Below are positions 51,346-61,986 of a stretch of DNA of 64,000 nucleotides, piece by piece. The stretch's first letter is position 1; each line of letters opens with the position of its first letter. The stretch is from Pseudoips prasinana (lineage: Eukaryota; Arthropoda; Insecta; Lepidoptera; Nolidae). The notes under the pieces are model-generated. The model was given only the letters and a program-made list of their open reading frames with translations. It was not told where the DNA came from and did no database searches. The translations under genes were made by a program, and so were the position numbers. The stretch lies in the NCBI GenBank assembly GCA_951640165.1, contig OX621240.1:36088713-36152712 (forward strand), given 5' to 3'.

Positions 51346-52069
51346 AAAACTTGAGAGGTGTCAAGGGACACCCGGATGGAGCAAAGTTCCTTTCGATTAA
51401 TTAGTGAAGCAATTGTAATTTTTATTTTTTTTAAGTTATGATAATATTCTTTTTTATTAAGACGAAAAGTTTTTTCGTCTTAAAAAATTAAGACGAAAAG
51501 TTGAAACGACATATTTTGCTTTTTTTTTGTTATTTTGATTAAGTTTATATTATTGCATAATATTTGTTTATAATAAAAAAGAATATTAAATAAATCGTCT
51601 TAATTTTTTCCGTCTTGCCCCCTTTCGCAACGCGCGATAAGGAACTTCGTTCCAAAAACTTCTGCAACTTTTATTTTTTGTTAATAACTTTAGGTTCTAT
51701 AAATATGATATAATTTCTATATTTGCCTTAAGATTCATGAAATACAAGTTATAAAATGCCTTACAGTTTGTTTTCTTTATGAAAGATAATAATGATGGAC
51801 TCATTTTCTAACAAAATTCCAACACGTTCGTAAAACAGTGTTAAAACAGGAGTACGTCGAGATTCTTTTTTAAGCGCCTCTATTATATCTATTCGCATCA
51901 TAAAAACAGCGATCGACTTTCCGACTCGTCTTTTAGACTTCGTCATTAAACTGGGTAAGATTTGCGTTCGGTGAAAATTACAAACTGAAGCGATTTATAT
52001 AAAGAATATGCAATTTTTAAGAGGTGTTTTTTATTTATTTACTACCGCCATTTTGAACGTACTAATGAC
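51346..52069. other. AT-rich region with fold-backs
   Basis: 51450-51600 contains an inverted pair ('aatattcttttttatta' and 'taataaaaaagaatatt') and 'aagacgaaaag'/'cttttcgtctt'-type words. A minus frame of 61 codons at 51761-51946 has no recognised domain and is not called. Confidence 0.4.
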
Positions 52070-52119
52070 TGACGTGGATGCCTGCTTTTCACGCCGGTGG
52101 TCGTGGGTTCGATTCATAT
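52070..52119 (+). mobile_element. SINE-2, left part
   Basis: 'cctgcttttcacgcc' to 'gtcgtgggttcgatt', broken inside the B-box segment. The SINE resumes at 54503. Confidence 0.8.
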
Positions 52120-54502
52120 TCATATTCATATTCATTTATTTGCATACCATAATGTGAGTGAAGGTGTTGACAATAGGCTTAAAGCTTAGGTACAGTTATG
52201 GACCCTGTAAGGGCACAGCAACATAAGTTTTAGAGTATTTACATTCAATTAAACATTAAAATTACATAATGGCATCTGAAATATAATAACTTATACCTAT
52301 TTAATATATTTAGATTATAATTAAAATTTACACAATATTAATGTCTGGGGTCACTTCATAATATAATATATATAACTTATAATAATTGAGATAATAAATA
52401 CCATTGTTTATTTAAAATGCATGAATGTCAAAGTGAATGTAACAGTAATTTAATTAAATATTATAATCTGTTGGAGTTTCAGTCATAGTTTATCATTCAT
52501 GTATTCATTTATATTATAGTAGGTTTTGTGTATTAGAAATTGCTTTAATTTATTACTAAACATATTATATTGACTTACATTTTTAATTTGTTCCGGTAGT
52601 TTATTATATATTTTTATTGACATTACATATGTACTTGATGAATGCATTTTAAGTCGTGATGTTGGAATGTTTAGTCTATTTTTGTGTCTTAGAGTAAATC
52701 TATTCTGTATGTCTTCTCTTTTGGTGTATAATTCGGGATGTATACGTACAAACTTACAAATTTCGTATATATAAATACAAGGTAAGGTCAAAATCTTCAG
52801 TTCCCTAAAGTGAGGTTTACAACTATCGATTTCTTGTATATTAGCTATAATTCGAATAAGCTTTTTCTGTATAGTAAATAGAGTAGGCGCGTCAGTACTA
52901 TTACCCCATAAGATGACACCATACTTTAACCATGCATAAGCGTACGCATAGTACATGACTAGTGTAGTTTTGAGGTCTGTAGTCTTTTTAATCTCTCGGA
53001 ATGCATATGAGAATTTAGAAAGCTTCGCTCTTAATTTTTTTATTTGGGACTTCCAATCAAAGTGTGAGTCTATGTCTAGGCCCAATAGAGTGAACTTACA
53101 AACAGTTTCTAGTTTTGAGTCCTTGAACCTAAAATTTATGTCTAACGGTGTTTTTTGGCGAGGGTGGAATGTCATTATTTTTGTTTTAAGAAGGTTAATT
53201 TCCAGATTATGTTCGGTCATCCAATTTGTAGTATCATTCAGTATTGAGTTCAATTTATTATTTAGGTTGATATTTGAGTCATATTCTGCAATTATCGATA
53301 AATCATCTGCAAACAAGACGCAGGGTTCTTTTATATGGTTAGGCAGGTCATTGATATACACAAGAAATAGAAAACAGCCAATAACGCTTTCTTGCGGGAT
53401 TGAGGCTCTGATTGGTATGTTATTAGACCTGAATAATTCTATTTCATTTGTTTTGTGGTTGTAAAATTCTATCTCTACCAGTTGTTCTCTGTTTTGTAAA
53501 TAAGATGTGAACCATTCATGACATTTGCCGCGGATTCCTATGTTAAATAGTTTATTTAATAATATTTGAAATTGAACTTTGTCGTAAGCTTTTGTCATAT
53601 CTAACAATAAACCTAAGGCATACTTCTTATTGTTAATGATATTGAGTGCTTTTTGGACGTACTTGTAGACTGCCGAAATAGTGATCGGTTTTTTCGAAAA
53701 CCATTTTGACTGTCATTAAATATGTGGAACTTTTCACAAAACGCGTAAACTCTCTTGCACATGGCTTTTTCAAATATTTTTGAAGCTGTTGGTAAGAGGG
53801 CAATGGGACGATAATTATTTGGATCAGTTTTTGTATTTTTCTTATGGATTGGTTTAATAAGGGCTTTTTTCAAAAGGTCAGGAAATACGCCTTCTTCAAA
53901 CGACTGGTTAATTAATTTGTAAAACGGTAAGGTAAGTTCGTCTGCACATTGTTTCATTAGGGTTGGTGGTAGCTCATCTATACCATAGCTAGATTTGTTT
54001 TTTAAGTGTCTTATTATTGCGTTTACTTCATAGGGATCTACTGGGTCCAAGAAGATTGTATTTACTGTGAAACAAAAAAATTATTAAAGATGTTGGCTAT
54101 CTCCTTGGGCTCTGAAGTTACTCCGTTATTTATTTGTAGGCTTATATTATTTTTTTCACGTTTACATTTTTTGTTCGTACGTTCATTAATAATTCCCCAC
54201 ATAGTTTTTACTTTATTTTTAGAATTCCTTATTTTATTTTTGTAGTGTTGTTTTTTTGCTGTCACTACAGTCTTCTTTAATATTTTTTAATATTTTTTGT
54301 AATATTTGGTTAGGATTTGGTTTTTAGTCTTAGTTACAAATATTTTAAGTAATCTTTTATTTTTGCAAGAGTTTCTTATTCCTTTTGAAAGCCAGTATTT
54401 ATTACAATTATATTTTATTTTTATGTTTTGTGTTGGTATGCATTGATTTAGGATATTAATTAGTGTGGCATTAAAAGCGTTATAATTTTCGTTAATATTG
54501 TT
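52120..54502 (-). mobile_element. LINE (CR1/Jockey group), decayed, inserted in SINE-2
   Basis: The minus-strand ORF2 remnant (54500-52483) is followed by a 3' UTR of about 360 bases ending in 'atgaatatgaatatgaat' (hexamer tail). The same 3' end occurs alone at 60640-60765. The 5' end is truncated before the RT. The element splits SINE-2 exactly, so it is younger than the SINE but already inactive. Confidence 0.85.
52483..54500 (-). pseudogene. LINE ORF2 reverse transcriptase, broken
   Basis: Order on the minus strand: pre-RT helix region ('WLSKGIRNSCKNKRLL', then 'KKQHYKNKIRNSKNKVKTMW'), a frame break near 54065, RT start 54050-53613 ('KNKSSYGIDELPPTLMKQ', 'PNNYRPIALLPTASKIFEKA'), a frame break near 53690, then 53607-52483 with motif A 'MLDMTKAYDKV', motif B spoiled to 'IPQESVIGCFLFLVYINDLP' (normally G-x-P-Q-G-S-x-L-G-P), and motif C 'FADD'. 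The C-terminal tail ends 'NINEYMNDKL'. Two frameshifts, one stop near 54280 and lost motif B glycines make it non-functional. The endonuclease is missing. Confidence 0.85.
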
Positions 54503-54600
54503 CCCACCCGGGACAGATATTTGTGTGCATGAACATGTCTGTTTGTCCGGAGTCTGGGTGTAATTACCTGTATAAGTAAGTATTTACAAAAAAAAATCCA
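54503..54600 (+). mobile_element. SINE-2, right part
   Basis: 'cccacccgggacagatattt', 'gtgcatgaacatgtctgttt', 'gtctgggtgtaatta'; joins 52070-52119. The 3' tail is cut after 'tatttacaaaa'. Confidence 0.8.
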
Positions 54601-54919
54601 AACCACATGTCTGGAGCCCTTTTTGACATAATAAATAAAGACTATCAGAATACGTTTAAAACATAAATTGCAAATTAAGTAAATTGCAATAATTTTTCGA
54701 GTGACATCATTGGAAACATTTGTACCAAAACAAACATTACTATAAAAGATGTTATTGAAAGGAATACTTATTGCCGAGACTGTCTCGTTCTCCATTGATA
54801 CATGTGAAAGTGAAAAAAGCGAAAAATTTTAACGTTATCTTTATTTAATAACCTTAGTTACCATTTTCATTTGCGTTACGTAGAAAAAATTGCGACAAGC
54901 GTTTCCTCTGATTTGATCA
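54601..54919. other. AT-rich spacer
   Basis: Nothing recognised. Confidence 0.35.
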
Positions 54920-54980
54920 GACAATGTTCCACGCGGTCTATCCCTTCAACTGGAAGGGAAAAACCGCGTGGAACATTGTC
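54920..54980. repeat. Perfect 18-bp hairpin with inner stem
   Basis: 'gacaatgttccacgcggt' (54920-54937) pairs with 54963-54980. The inner 'tccctt' and 'aaggga' extend the fold. Confidence 0.85.
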
Positions 54981-55265
54981 TCCCATTCACACAGGCTAAC
55001 AGGCCTAAATTTATTTATTCATAGATTTTAAGAATATTTTTTCAGTGAAACTTCTTAGGCGATGGTTCAATAGTTAATCAAAATTAATGATTTTAAGAAA
55101 GCGTCACGTTTAGGTATATTTCGTTATATGACAGAGATACGGCGTTGAGAGAGAGAAGGAGAGCTATATATTCCAAAGCCGTGGGAATGGCGCAAAAGGA
55201 CAGAACAATTATATAGTGTCGCACATTTACGCGTTGTACATGTGCGCCTCTGATTCTACATATGA
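54981..55265 (+). repeat. Dispersed repeat family H
   Basis: From about 55040: 'cagtgaaacttcttaggcg', 'gcgtcacgtttagg', 'agtgtcgca', 'tacgcgttgtacatgtgcg', as in 48324-48589 with many differences. Confidence 0.5.
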
Positions 55266-55517
55266 ATAGCTGTTACTTTAAGAATTTTTACTTCTACTGA
55301 GTGTTGTTTGCGCTATATCCTTACACTGTTATAGAAGCGAATACATTACCCCCTAAAATTGTTATTAAAAATGTAAACCGCTCAAAGCTTTACACTTAAA
55401 TTAAAGCGTTAGTTGAATTCCATGAACTTGGACACTACGGGAACGATCCTTGAAGTGATGCCTACGGAATGCCATCACATCACTTCCGAGGGATTATTTC
55501 GCTAAAAAACATTAACA

Positions 55518-55554
55518 TTCCCTTTACCCGATTGTACTAATCGGGTAAAGGGAA
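55518..55554. repeat. Perfect 16-bp hairpin
   Basis: 'ttccctttacccgatt' (55518-55533) pairs with 55539-55554 around gtact. The preceding 'gaagtgat' and 'atcacttc' (55452-55487) form a smaller fold. Confidence 0.85.
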
Positions 55555-55714
55555 GGAAATTGCTTTCGGTGAAGTGATACGTCAGCACCCTTAGATTCTT
55601 TTACGTGTTTTAATATAATTTTTATTTTCTTAAAAGAGTTTAAGCTTAGTAATAAAATGCAAGGTCCTTTATTTTACAAATTACGATTCTTTCTTATTTT
55701 TCAAAGAATACTGG

Positions 55715-55930
55715 ACTGACCACACGTTGTGGGTTCGATCCCCATCCAAGACCCACTTTTGTGTAATGAATTAAATTTGTTCAATGTATGGGTGTAATTT
55801 AAAACATGTATGTATTTAAAAAATATATAAGTACCTATGTTTATCAGTTGTCTGGTTGCCATAGTACAGGCTCTGCCTAGTTTGGGTTGTGAAGGCAGTG
55901 TGTTAATTGTACCAAGATTTTAATTATACA
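55715..55930 (+). mobile_element. SINE-2, old diverged copy
   Basis: 'gtgggttcgatccccatcca', 'atgtatgtattta', 'cagttgtctggttgccatag', 'gctctgcctagtttggg' follow SINE-2 order with many changes. Confidence 0.7.
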
Positions 55931-56049
55931 ATGACTTGATTTTATTTTTGTACCAAAACGGCAACAGATAACATGTGTACTATATTTGCACGACTTTTGA
56001 TTATTTAATTTTTTTTTAACTTATGAATCAGGCTACAATTTTCTAACAA

Positions 56050-56310
56050 GTAGGTTTTTGAAGTGAAAACTTCTTTAGGCGCCTGGAGCACTTCTCGGGT
56101 GAACAAAAAGCGTGAAACTGGCAACATCGTCACCGCACGCTTCCCATGAGCTATATGTACAGACGTCAGGACATCAAGCTACCCCAATCTATCAAGTTTA
56201 ACCAGTTGAAAGTGAACCTTATGCTTTTGTGATAAAGTTAAAAATCTATAAAATAAATTTCACAGATTGGGGTAACTGGGTGTGCTGACGTCTTTACATA
56301 GATATACCTC
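56050..56310. repeat. Repeat with 40-bp imperfect inverted arms
   Basis: 'tgaagtgaaaacttctttag' opens it. Left arm at about 56158-56192 ('acagacgtcagg', 'taccccaatct') pairs with right arm at about 56262-56300 ('agattggggta', 'gctgacgtct'). Probably a MITE; no TSD fixed. Confidence 0.6.
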
Positions 56311-56755
56311 CAGGCGTTATTAGTATATATTATATAATAATATGTAAACACAGTAGGTATATCTCATTGTAAAATGTCAACTATTATGTATATTGTAGAT
56401 TAGGAGTGTCAAAAATAGTTTTCACTTCTATCGACAGTTCTCAAAGGCTGCCCCGCATATTTTATAGAAAAATGGAAGCCATTTTTTTAACCGTTAACTT
56501 TTCTAAATTCGTAAAAACCCATAAGACAACTTTTCAAAAAAACTTCGTATATTTTTCCTTAGATCAAATAGACAAAATAATATAATATATAAATAATTTA
56601 AATTGACGCCTGCAGGCAAGGTGCCCCAATAGCTGACTTTTGACTTGCTGACATTTCGAATGAATGTCACAGATTTGGGTACAATAAGAAAATGCGTTTT
56701 GTACACATTCGACCGAGAATAGTTTAGGCCCTTAACGAACGCATATATACATACA
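56311..56755. other. AT-rich spacer
   Basis: Nothing recognised. Confidence 0.35.
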
Positions 56756-56759
56756 TATA

Positions 56760-57417
56760 TGTAGGATCAAGGGCCGAAGCATTATGTCAGGGTTTGGAGT
56801 TCCCATGTTGCTGGGATTAAGTAGCCACAAATTAACAAACAAGGTCGATTAATTTACACACTTATTACAATATTACAATAAAAATAAAGAAAGCAAAATG
56901 GAGGTGAACAGAATCTTAATTCTACGTTCGTATAGTGGCAGTACAACCACCCGAATAGCGTATTGTCTAGGCAATATAGCTATAGCATCGGGTATCGCGT
57001 CAGCAATTCCGCGTATGCGTATTGCTGACTGTACCATGTAGACCAACAGTTCTGTTGGGAGCAGAGCTTTTGATCGAGTCTAATCCGAAGATAGACTGAC
57101 TGCCTGTACAAGCCGGTGCGAGCTCTTATATAGGGGTAGGCCACGCCTCCTATTCCCTCCAAACAGCTCTGTTCAATGGCGTACGGAAATACGTCACGCG
57201 TTTACTCGATACAATTTACAAAAAGGATCTAAATCAAAATAGTGTAACTATTAAAATTCATCAAATAATCTAACAGGAAATATCGTGAAGTTATATCAGT
57301 TTTTTTAACAACTATAATCTAATTACAATATCAAAATATACCCTCAACAATGTTTTGTACAGTACCAACTAAATGTCGAACTTGGTTGGTGAATTTAATT
57401 TTTAACTATCCTGGACA
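56760..57417 (-). repeat. 3' LTR of the Gypsy-type element
   Basis: 658 bp, TG...CA ends (plus strand 'tgtaggatcaagg' to 'ctatcctggaca'). Closely matches 59893-60546 with a few indels, for instance a 4-bp difference near 57096. Contains 'cttatataggggtagg' (57125), in sense 'cctacccctatataagagc', a likely TATA box. Confidence 0.92.
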
Positions 57418-57824
57418 CGGCCAGAACTGACGATTCACACGTCCTCGTGTGGTTCTGTAACAAAACGCAATCGGGTAAATACCGATCGGCCTTTCTGACC
57501 AACAATAAAGAATAGAAACTTTAAAGAAAAATCCTGAATCTATAATAAGTAGTTATAATAATTAAAGCTGTTACAGACAAACATAACTCAGTCGTAATAA
57601 CACCATGGGATTCGACCAATTGGAGTTGAATAGACATCCCGCATAGGAATCAAGATAGACATCCCGCTTAGGAGTCAAGATCAACATCCAAAACTTGGAG
57701 TCAAGATAGACATCTTTAGGCGTCAAGTCAAGATAGACAACCCACATTGGCGTCAATTCAAGATAGACAACCTACATTGGCGTTAAGTCAAGATAGACAA
57801 CCTTAGACATTTTGTAAATTGTAG
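57418..57824 (-). repeat. Gypsy 3' untranslated region with minisatellite
   Basis: 57640-57800 holds about six imperfect units of 'caagatagac' plus 'aaccyacattggcgtcaa' or 'atcccgcwtaggartcaa' variants, spaced about 25-34 bases. No clear polypurine tract was seen next to the 3' LTR. The 61-codon minus frame across the repeats is not a gene. Confidence 0.7.
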
Positions 57825-58397
57825 CTATGATATCTCAGTAACAGAATTATCATTATCATCACCGTCAACATTGACGTCCTCAATAACGCTAACTGGACAT
57901 TCAGGCATTTTTCTTACACGGTCATGAGCATATTTGTAAACTCTATTACTATTTAAAGATTTTAACAAATATCGATCACCATCCAATAATTCAATAATTT
58001 TATAAGGACCTTTAAATTTTGGGTCTAATTTAGTTTGGTTTCTCTCTTCATTCTTAATAAGGACAAAATCACCAACTTTAAATTTGTTTAAAATAGCTTT
58101 AGACTTATCAAATCTTTCTTTATCATATTGAGCACTTTTGTTCATACCTAGAGCTGCTTGTTCTCTAACATAAGATAAATTAACTTCAATTTCTCCATCA
58201 TCAATACTCATCAAATTAAGAGGTCTAGCAACCCGTCCTATCAATAATTCCAAAGGACTAGCCTTACTAACACGATTGACTGTGCAATTAAGGGCTAATT
58301 GGACATCACCAACCGCGTCTTGCCATGATCGCTCACTGGTTTCGACGGCGGTAAGCCTACCCTTCAACGTCATCATTACAAGTTTCAACCTGACCAT
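57825..58397 (-). pseudogene. Gypsy integrase C-terminal part
   Basis: 190 codons covering the end of the integrase core ('WQDAVGDVQLALNCTVN'), 'SPLELLIGR', and the C-terminal GPY/F-type module ('FKVGDFVLIKNEERNQTKLD', then 'KFKGPYKIIELLDGDRYLLK'). It ends at a stop before the minisatellite. The frame is offset from the preceding core by a frameshift near 58375. Confidence 0.85.
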
Positions 58398-58806
58398 TGG
58401 CTCTACATGATCCAGTTGCTATTAAATGTAAAGTAATATTATGGGAATCACAAAAGTCTTTAAAGTGTTTGCTGGCAAAACAACGACCCTGATTGGCTAC
58501 AATTCTAATAGGCGCTCCAAATAAGGAAACACTAGACTTGAGAGCTTTAATACAATTAGAAGTGTCGATCTGGGTAGTGTGATATAATAAGACATACTTT
58601 GTAAACGAATCAATAAGAACTATGATGTATTCTTTGAGATCACTTTTTCCACTAAGTTTTCCAGTAACGTCAATGTGTACGTTATGCCAAGGAATACTAA
58701 CTTTAGGTATTGGATGTAATTCGGCTTGGATTTTACCTGAATGAGATTTAGAAATTTTGCATGTGATACAGTTATCAACAAATTTTCTAACATATTCCCA
58801 TAATAT
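58376..58806 (-). pseudogene. Gypsy integrase catalytic core, mutated
   Basis: The minus strand reads 'VDNCITCKISKSHSGK' (remaining CxxC of the HHCC finger), 'WHNVHIDVTGKL' (first catalytic D), 'FGAPIRIVANQGRCF' and 'RANGQVE' (catalytic E). In related integrases the second block has D where this copy has N ('VANQG'), so one acidic catalytic residue is lost. The core joins directly to the protease fragment through the internal deletion near 58805. Confidence 0.8.
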
Positions 58807-59871
58807 GTACTACGGAGAAAATACGTTTGCCAGACAATTTATTACAAAAAGATTCACTAATAAGAGAAAATTCAGCTCCAGAGTCATAACAAAATGAAAG
58901 TGTCTCACCAGACTGCTTAAGTACACCAGTGACAAGCGTACTTCACAAGCTTCTACACGTTTCATCGTTGGTCGACTGCTCGATGATTGGCTCCCGGCAG
59001 CCGCACTCGCACCAGCCGGCTGCTTCCCGGATGAATTTGGGCAGCGCGGAGCTATATGCCCAGACTCCCCACAGCGGAAGCAGATGACCTTCTTCGGCGC
59101 CGGTTTGTATGAAAAGCTACTTGAAGAATACGGTTTGGATTTCTCCGCCTTCTTACGACAGTTTGTAGATTTGTGCCCAGATATGCCACAAGAGTGGCAA
59201 ACCACAGAAGCCGGTCTGATCCGCTTACTTTTAATTGAGTCAGAATTCTCTGAGGAATCAGTTTTCCATTTTCTTTTATAGTGTGATAAAACACTCAACT
59301 CCTGTTGAAGTCTATGCCTATCAGACATTTGGGTAGTAAATGCCAGACGGTGAGCAAGGGAATCGAACTTTGAAACATGTGCCATCATAGTAGAAACAGC
59401 GATTTGCTCAATACTCAAGCTATTCCATTTGGAAGTAAGTGTGGTAACTAAACGACCAGCATAAGCAGCTATAGACTCATCATCTTTTGGTTGGCCATTT
59501 TGGAGGTTAATAAGAGTAGCGGCTATAGTTTCGGTTACATCAAAACGATAAATAAAGAGACTCTTAAAGTCTAACTAGGTCATACCTGCGTATGATATTT
59601 GGGAAAACCATGTGACAGCACTGCCTTTTAAGGCTTTGCTTAAAGCAATAATAAGAGCTCCATTCTGAAGTAGTTCCTCGGTCAGACAAACATCTACGGT
59701 ATTACTCCAAGCCAAAGCATTAGAATCGGGCAAATCAGGATTAAATTCGGGCAAGCGCATCACAGGCGTAAGGGTGGAAGGCGTCCTAATAGCGTCGATT
59801 AATTGGGCCATGTTACGGCTTTGAAGCTCTAACATTGCACGCCATGGATCGTCAGCCTGCGACACCTGCGC
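58807..59871 (-). pseudogene. Gypsy Gag with two zinc knuckles, plus protease start
   Basis: The Gag frame is open from the LTR edge through 'VSQADDPWRAMLELQ' (59865) to an in-frame TAG at 59572-59574, then continues in the same frame ('TETIAATLINLQNGQPKDDE') to the knuckles 'CHSCGISGHKSTNC' and 'CFRCGESGHIAPRC'. After a frame shift, 'FCYDSGAEFSLIS' (about 58895-58857) is an aspartic-protease DSG site, cut off by the deletion. No ATG precedes 'VSQADD'; the first in-frame ATG is that of 'AMLELQ'. The TAG stop and the deletion make it non-functional. Confidence 0.85.
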
Positions 59872-59875
59872 TTGT

Positions 59876-59904
59876 CCTGATCCTACTTCTGATGTAGGAT
59901 CAGG
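59876..59904. repeat. 11-bp palindrome at the 5' LTR/gag border
   Basis: 'cctgatcctac' (59876-59886) and 'gtaggatcagg' (59894-59904) flank ttctgat. The LTR edge (59893) lies at the right arm, where a primer-binding site would be expected on the left side. Confidence 0.8.
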
Positions 59905-60546
59905 GGCCGAAGCATTATGTCTGGGTTTGGAGTTCCCATGTTGCTGGGATTAAGTAGCCACAAATTAACAAACAAGGTGGATTAATTTACACACTAATCA
60001 CAATATTACAATAAAAATAAAGAATGCAAAATGGAGGCGAACAGAATCTTAATTCTACATTCGTATAGTGGAAATACAACCACCCGAATAGCGTATTGTC
60101 TAGGCAATATAGCTATAGCATCGGGTATCGCGTCAGCAATTCCGCGTATGCGTATTGCTGACTGTACCATGTAGACCAACAGTTCTGATGGGAGCAGAGC
60201 TCTTGATCGAGTCTAATCCGAAGATAGACTGCCTGTACAAGCCGGTGCGAGCTCTTATATAGGGGTAGGCCACGCCTCCTATTCCCTCCAAACAGCTCTG
60301 TTCAATGGCGTACGGAAATACGTCACGCGTTTACTCGATACAATTTACAAAAAGGATCTAAATCAAAATAGTGTAACTATTAAAATTCATCAAATAATCT
60401 AATAGGGATTATCGTGAAGTTATAACAGTTTTTTTAACAACTATAATCTAATTACAATATCAAAATATACTCTCAACAATGTTTTGTACAGTACCAACTA
60501 AATGTCTAACTTGGTTGGGGAATTTAATTTTTAACTATCTTCGACA
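59893..60546 (-). repeat. 5' LTR of the Gypsy-type element
   Basis: 654 bp, plus strand 'tgtaggatcagggg' to 'ctatcttcgaca'. Same TATA-like word as the other LTR at 60255. Base differences between the LTRs are few, suggesting a modest age. Confidence 0.92.
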
Positions 60547-60550
60547 TATA

Positions 60551-60639
60551 TATGTTTATAAATACTCAGGACTGTTAATCCTTTTCAACCTATTTACTAT
60601 CTAGTACCTACTTATTTACATTAATAGACTTTTTCTTTG
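60551..60639. other. Spacer
   Basis: Nothing recognised. Confidence 0.35.
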
Positions 60640-60765
60640 TTAAATTCACATTCATATTATTTATTTGCATTCCACAATGTGAACTTAGGTAGTAAACATT
60701 AGGCTTATAGCTAGGAGCATTACGGACCCTGTCAGGCACAGCAAATTTATAATCTTATATATCGA
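60640..60765 (-). mobile_element. Solo 3' end of the LINE at 52120-54502
   Basis: Plus-strand words 'cattcatattatttatttgc', 'cacaatgtgaac', 'taggcttatagc' and 'ggaccctgtcaggcacagca' parallel 52118-52215. Only the 3' UTR inserted. Confidence 0.75.
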
Positions 60766-61261
60766 TAAATTATTATTCATATTTAATTTATTCTCAATCA
60801 ATTCAGTATGTCACATAATAAAACGTTAAGTTACATGCAATTAGAAAAAAAAACCTTGTGGAGGTACAGCTACCACTCGATGAATACGTAATATGTGGAA
60901 ATTGTTTTGTTTTTCTCTTGACCTGAATCTTAATTGCTGTAGCAGACCAATTTTACATAAAAAAAAACACAGAACGGACCACTTCGCGAGGATGGAAACC
61001 TATTCCAATAAACCATACTCACAATCGGTTCACACACCAAGAGAAATCACTATCCTTTAGTTGTTTTTAAACCTGAACTTATCAAATGACCTGCAAACTA
61101 GGAAATGCAAGCTCGTTATCACGACATCTCGGCCTTTTTCAGCGAGATTGATCTATTGATCTCGACTGAAAAATGGGCCAGATCTCGCGAGTTTAACGAG
61201 ATTGCATATTATACATGTTTCCAGCAAAATAAACAGCCGTTTAACAGGTTTTTGGATATTT
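60766..61261. other. Unassigned, one imperfect hairpin
   Basis: At 61125-61175 'ctttttcagcgagattgatc' pairs imperfectly with 'tgatctcgactgaaaaat'. Otherwise nothing recognised. Confidence 0.4.
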
Positions 61262-61760
61262 TCTTCTGAAGATTAAAATAAAATAAAATAAAAAAGGTTT
61301 TTATTCACGTAGACTTTAAAAAAGCGCTTGTAAATAGTCAGAACATGTTTGTAGTAATATATTAATATTTACATAGATATTTAGGTACATGGATTGTATG
61401 AAGACATTTATAAAATTTATTTTAAAATAGCAATGATATTTAGCTAGCCTGTATTAAGTTATTGTCAAAGAGATTATGTTTAAGTTTAATTATCAAAGTT
61501 TATAGTTTTGAGATTGCTTCTTAAGAAGCTACTTTCATATAATTTGTAATAATCGTTATTATTAAGGAATGTTTTCTGTAAGGTACTTCGCCAGTCGGGC
61601 TCCCCTTTGAGCGATTGACGTTGAGCCCTACCTCTCTTAATATTTTGCGGAATTGGGTAGTGTATCTGATTGGCTTCATTTACAATATGACAATTAATGT
61701 TGTAATAGAAATGAATTAACAATATTTCTTGGCTTCCATCGTGAGATGATGGATACAAAA
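61262..61760 (-). mobile_element. Family D LINE 3' end with a coding scrap
   Basis: The minus strand ends in the family D tail ('agtctacgtgaataaaaacc'). Upstream, 61758-61486 is an open frame of 90 codons ('GEPDWRSTLQKTFLNNNDYY') that may be the end of the LINE ORF or a captured piece. A plus-strand scrap of the same segment ('gagcccgactagacaagtac') lies at 63670-63765. The protein family is not recognised. Confidence 0.55.
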
Positions 61761-61986
61761 ATCAAATCAAATATTTTTAATAGGGCTGCACGCCTTTATG
61801 TCCGAGATTTTTTTTTTGTTCTAACTTTGTTAATATCCTGCGATATATATATATTTAATTTATCTAGTACGTGTGTTGTCTTTATTAAAACAACTGTTGG
61901 TTTAGGCTGGAATACAATTTGCAAGAATATCGTCCAGATCAGCCTATTTTTCCGGGTGTGAACAACAAATATAACAAAAAAAATAA

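Larger units (their letters stand above)
56756..60550 (-). mobile_element. Ty3/Gypsy-type LTR retrotransposon, internally deleted
   Basis: Minus-strand element between LTRs 56760-57417 and 59893-60546, flanked by a 4-bp TSD 'tata' (56756-56759 and 60547-60550). Order in sense: 5' LTR, gag with two CCHC knuckles, protease start, deletion, integrase, a tandem-repeat 3' region, 3' LTR. The rest of protease, RT, RNase H and the integrase N-terminus are missing, so it is non-autonomous. No envelope-like ORF. The Gypsy assignment comes from integrase style and gene order. Confidence 0.9.

Noticed and set aside
51761..51946. 61-codon minus-strand frame
   Set aside because: No domain, no copy elsewhere, no start or splice support.
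52955..53464. 169-codon plus-strand frame
   Set aside because: Antisense to the LINE RT with its FADD motif on the minus strand.
57640..57805. Short repeats considered as CRISPR
   Set aside because: Imperfect contiguous units in a Gypsy 3' region; no spacers and a eukaryotic context.
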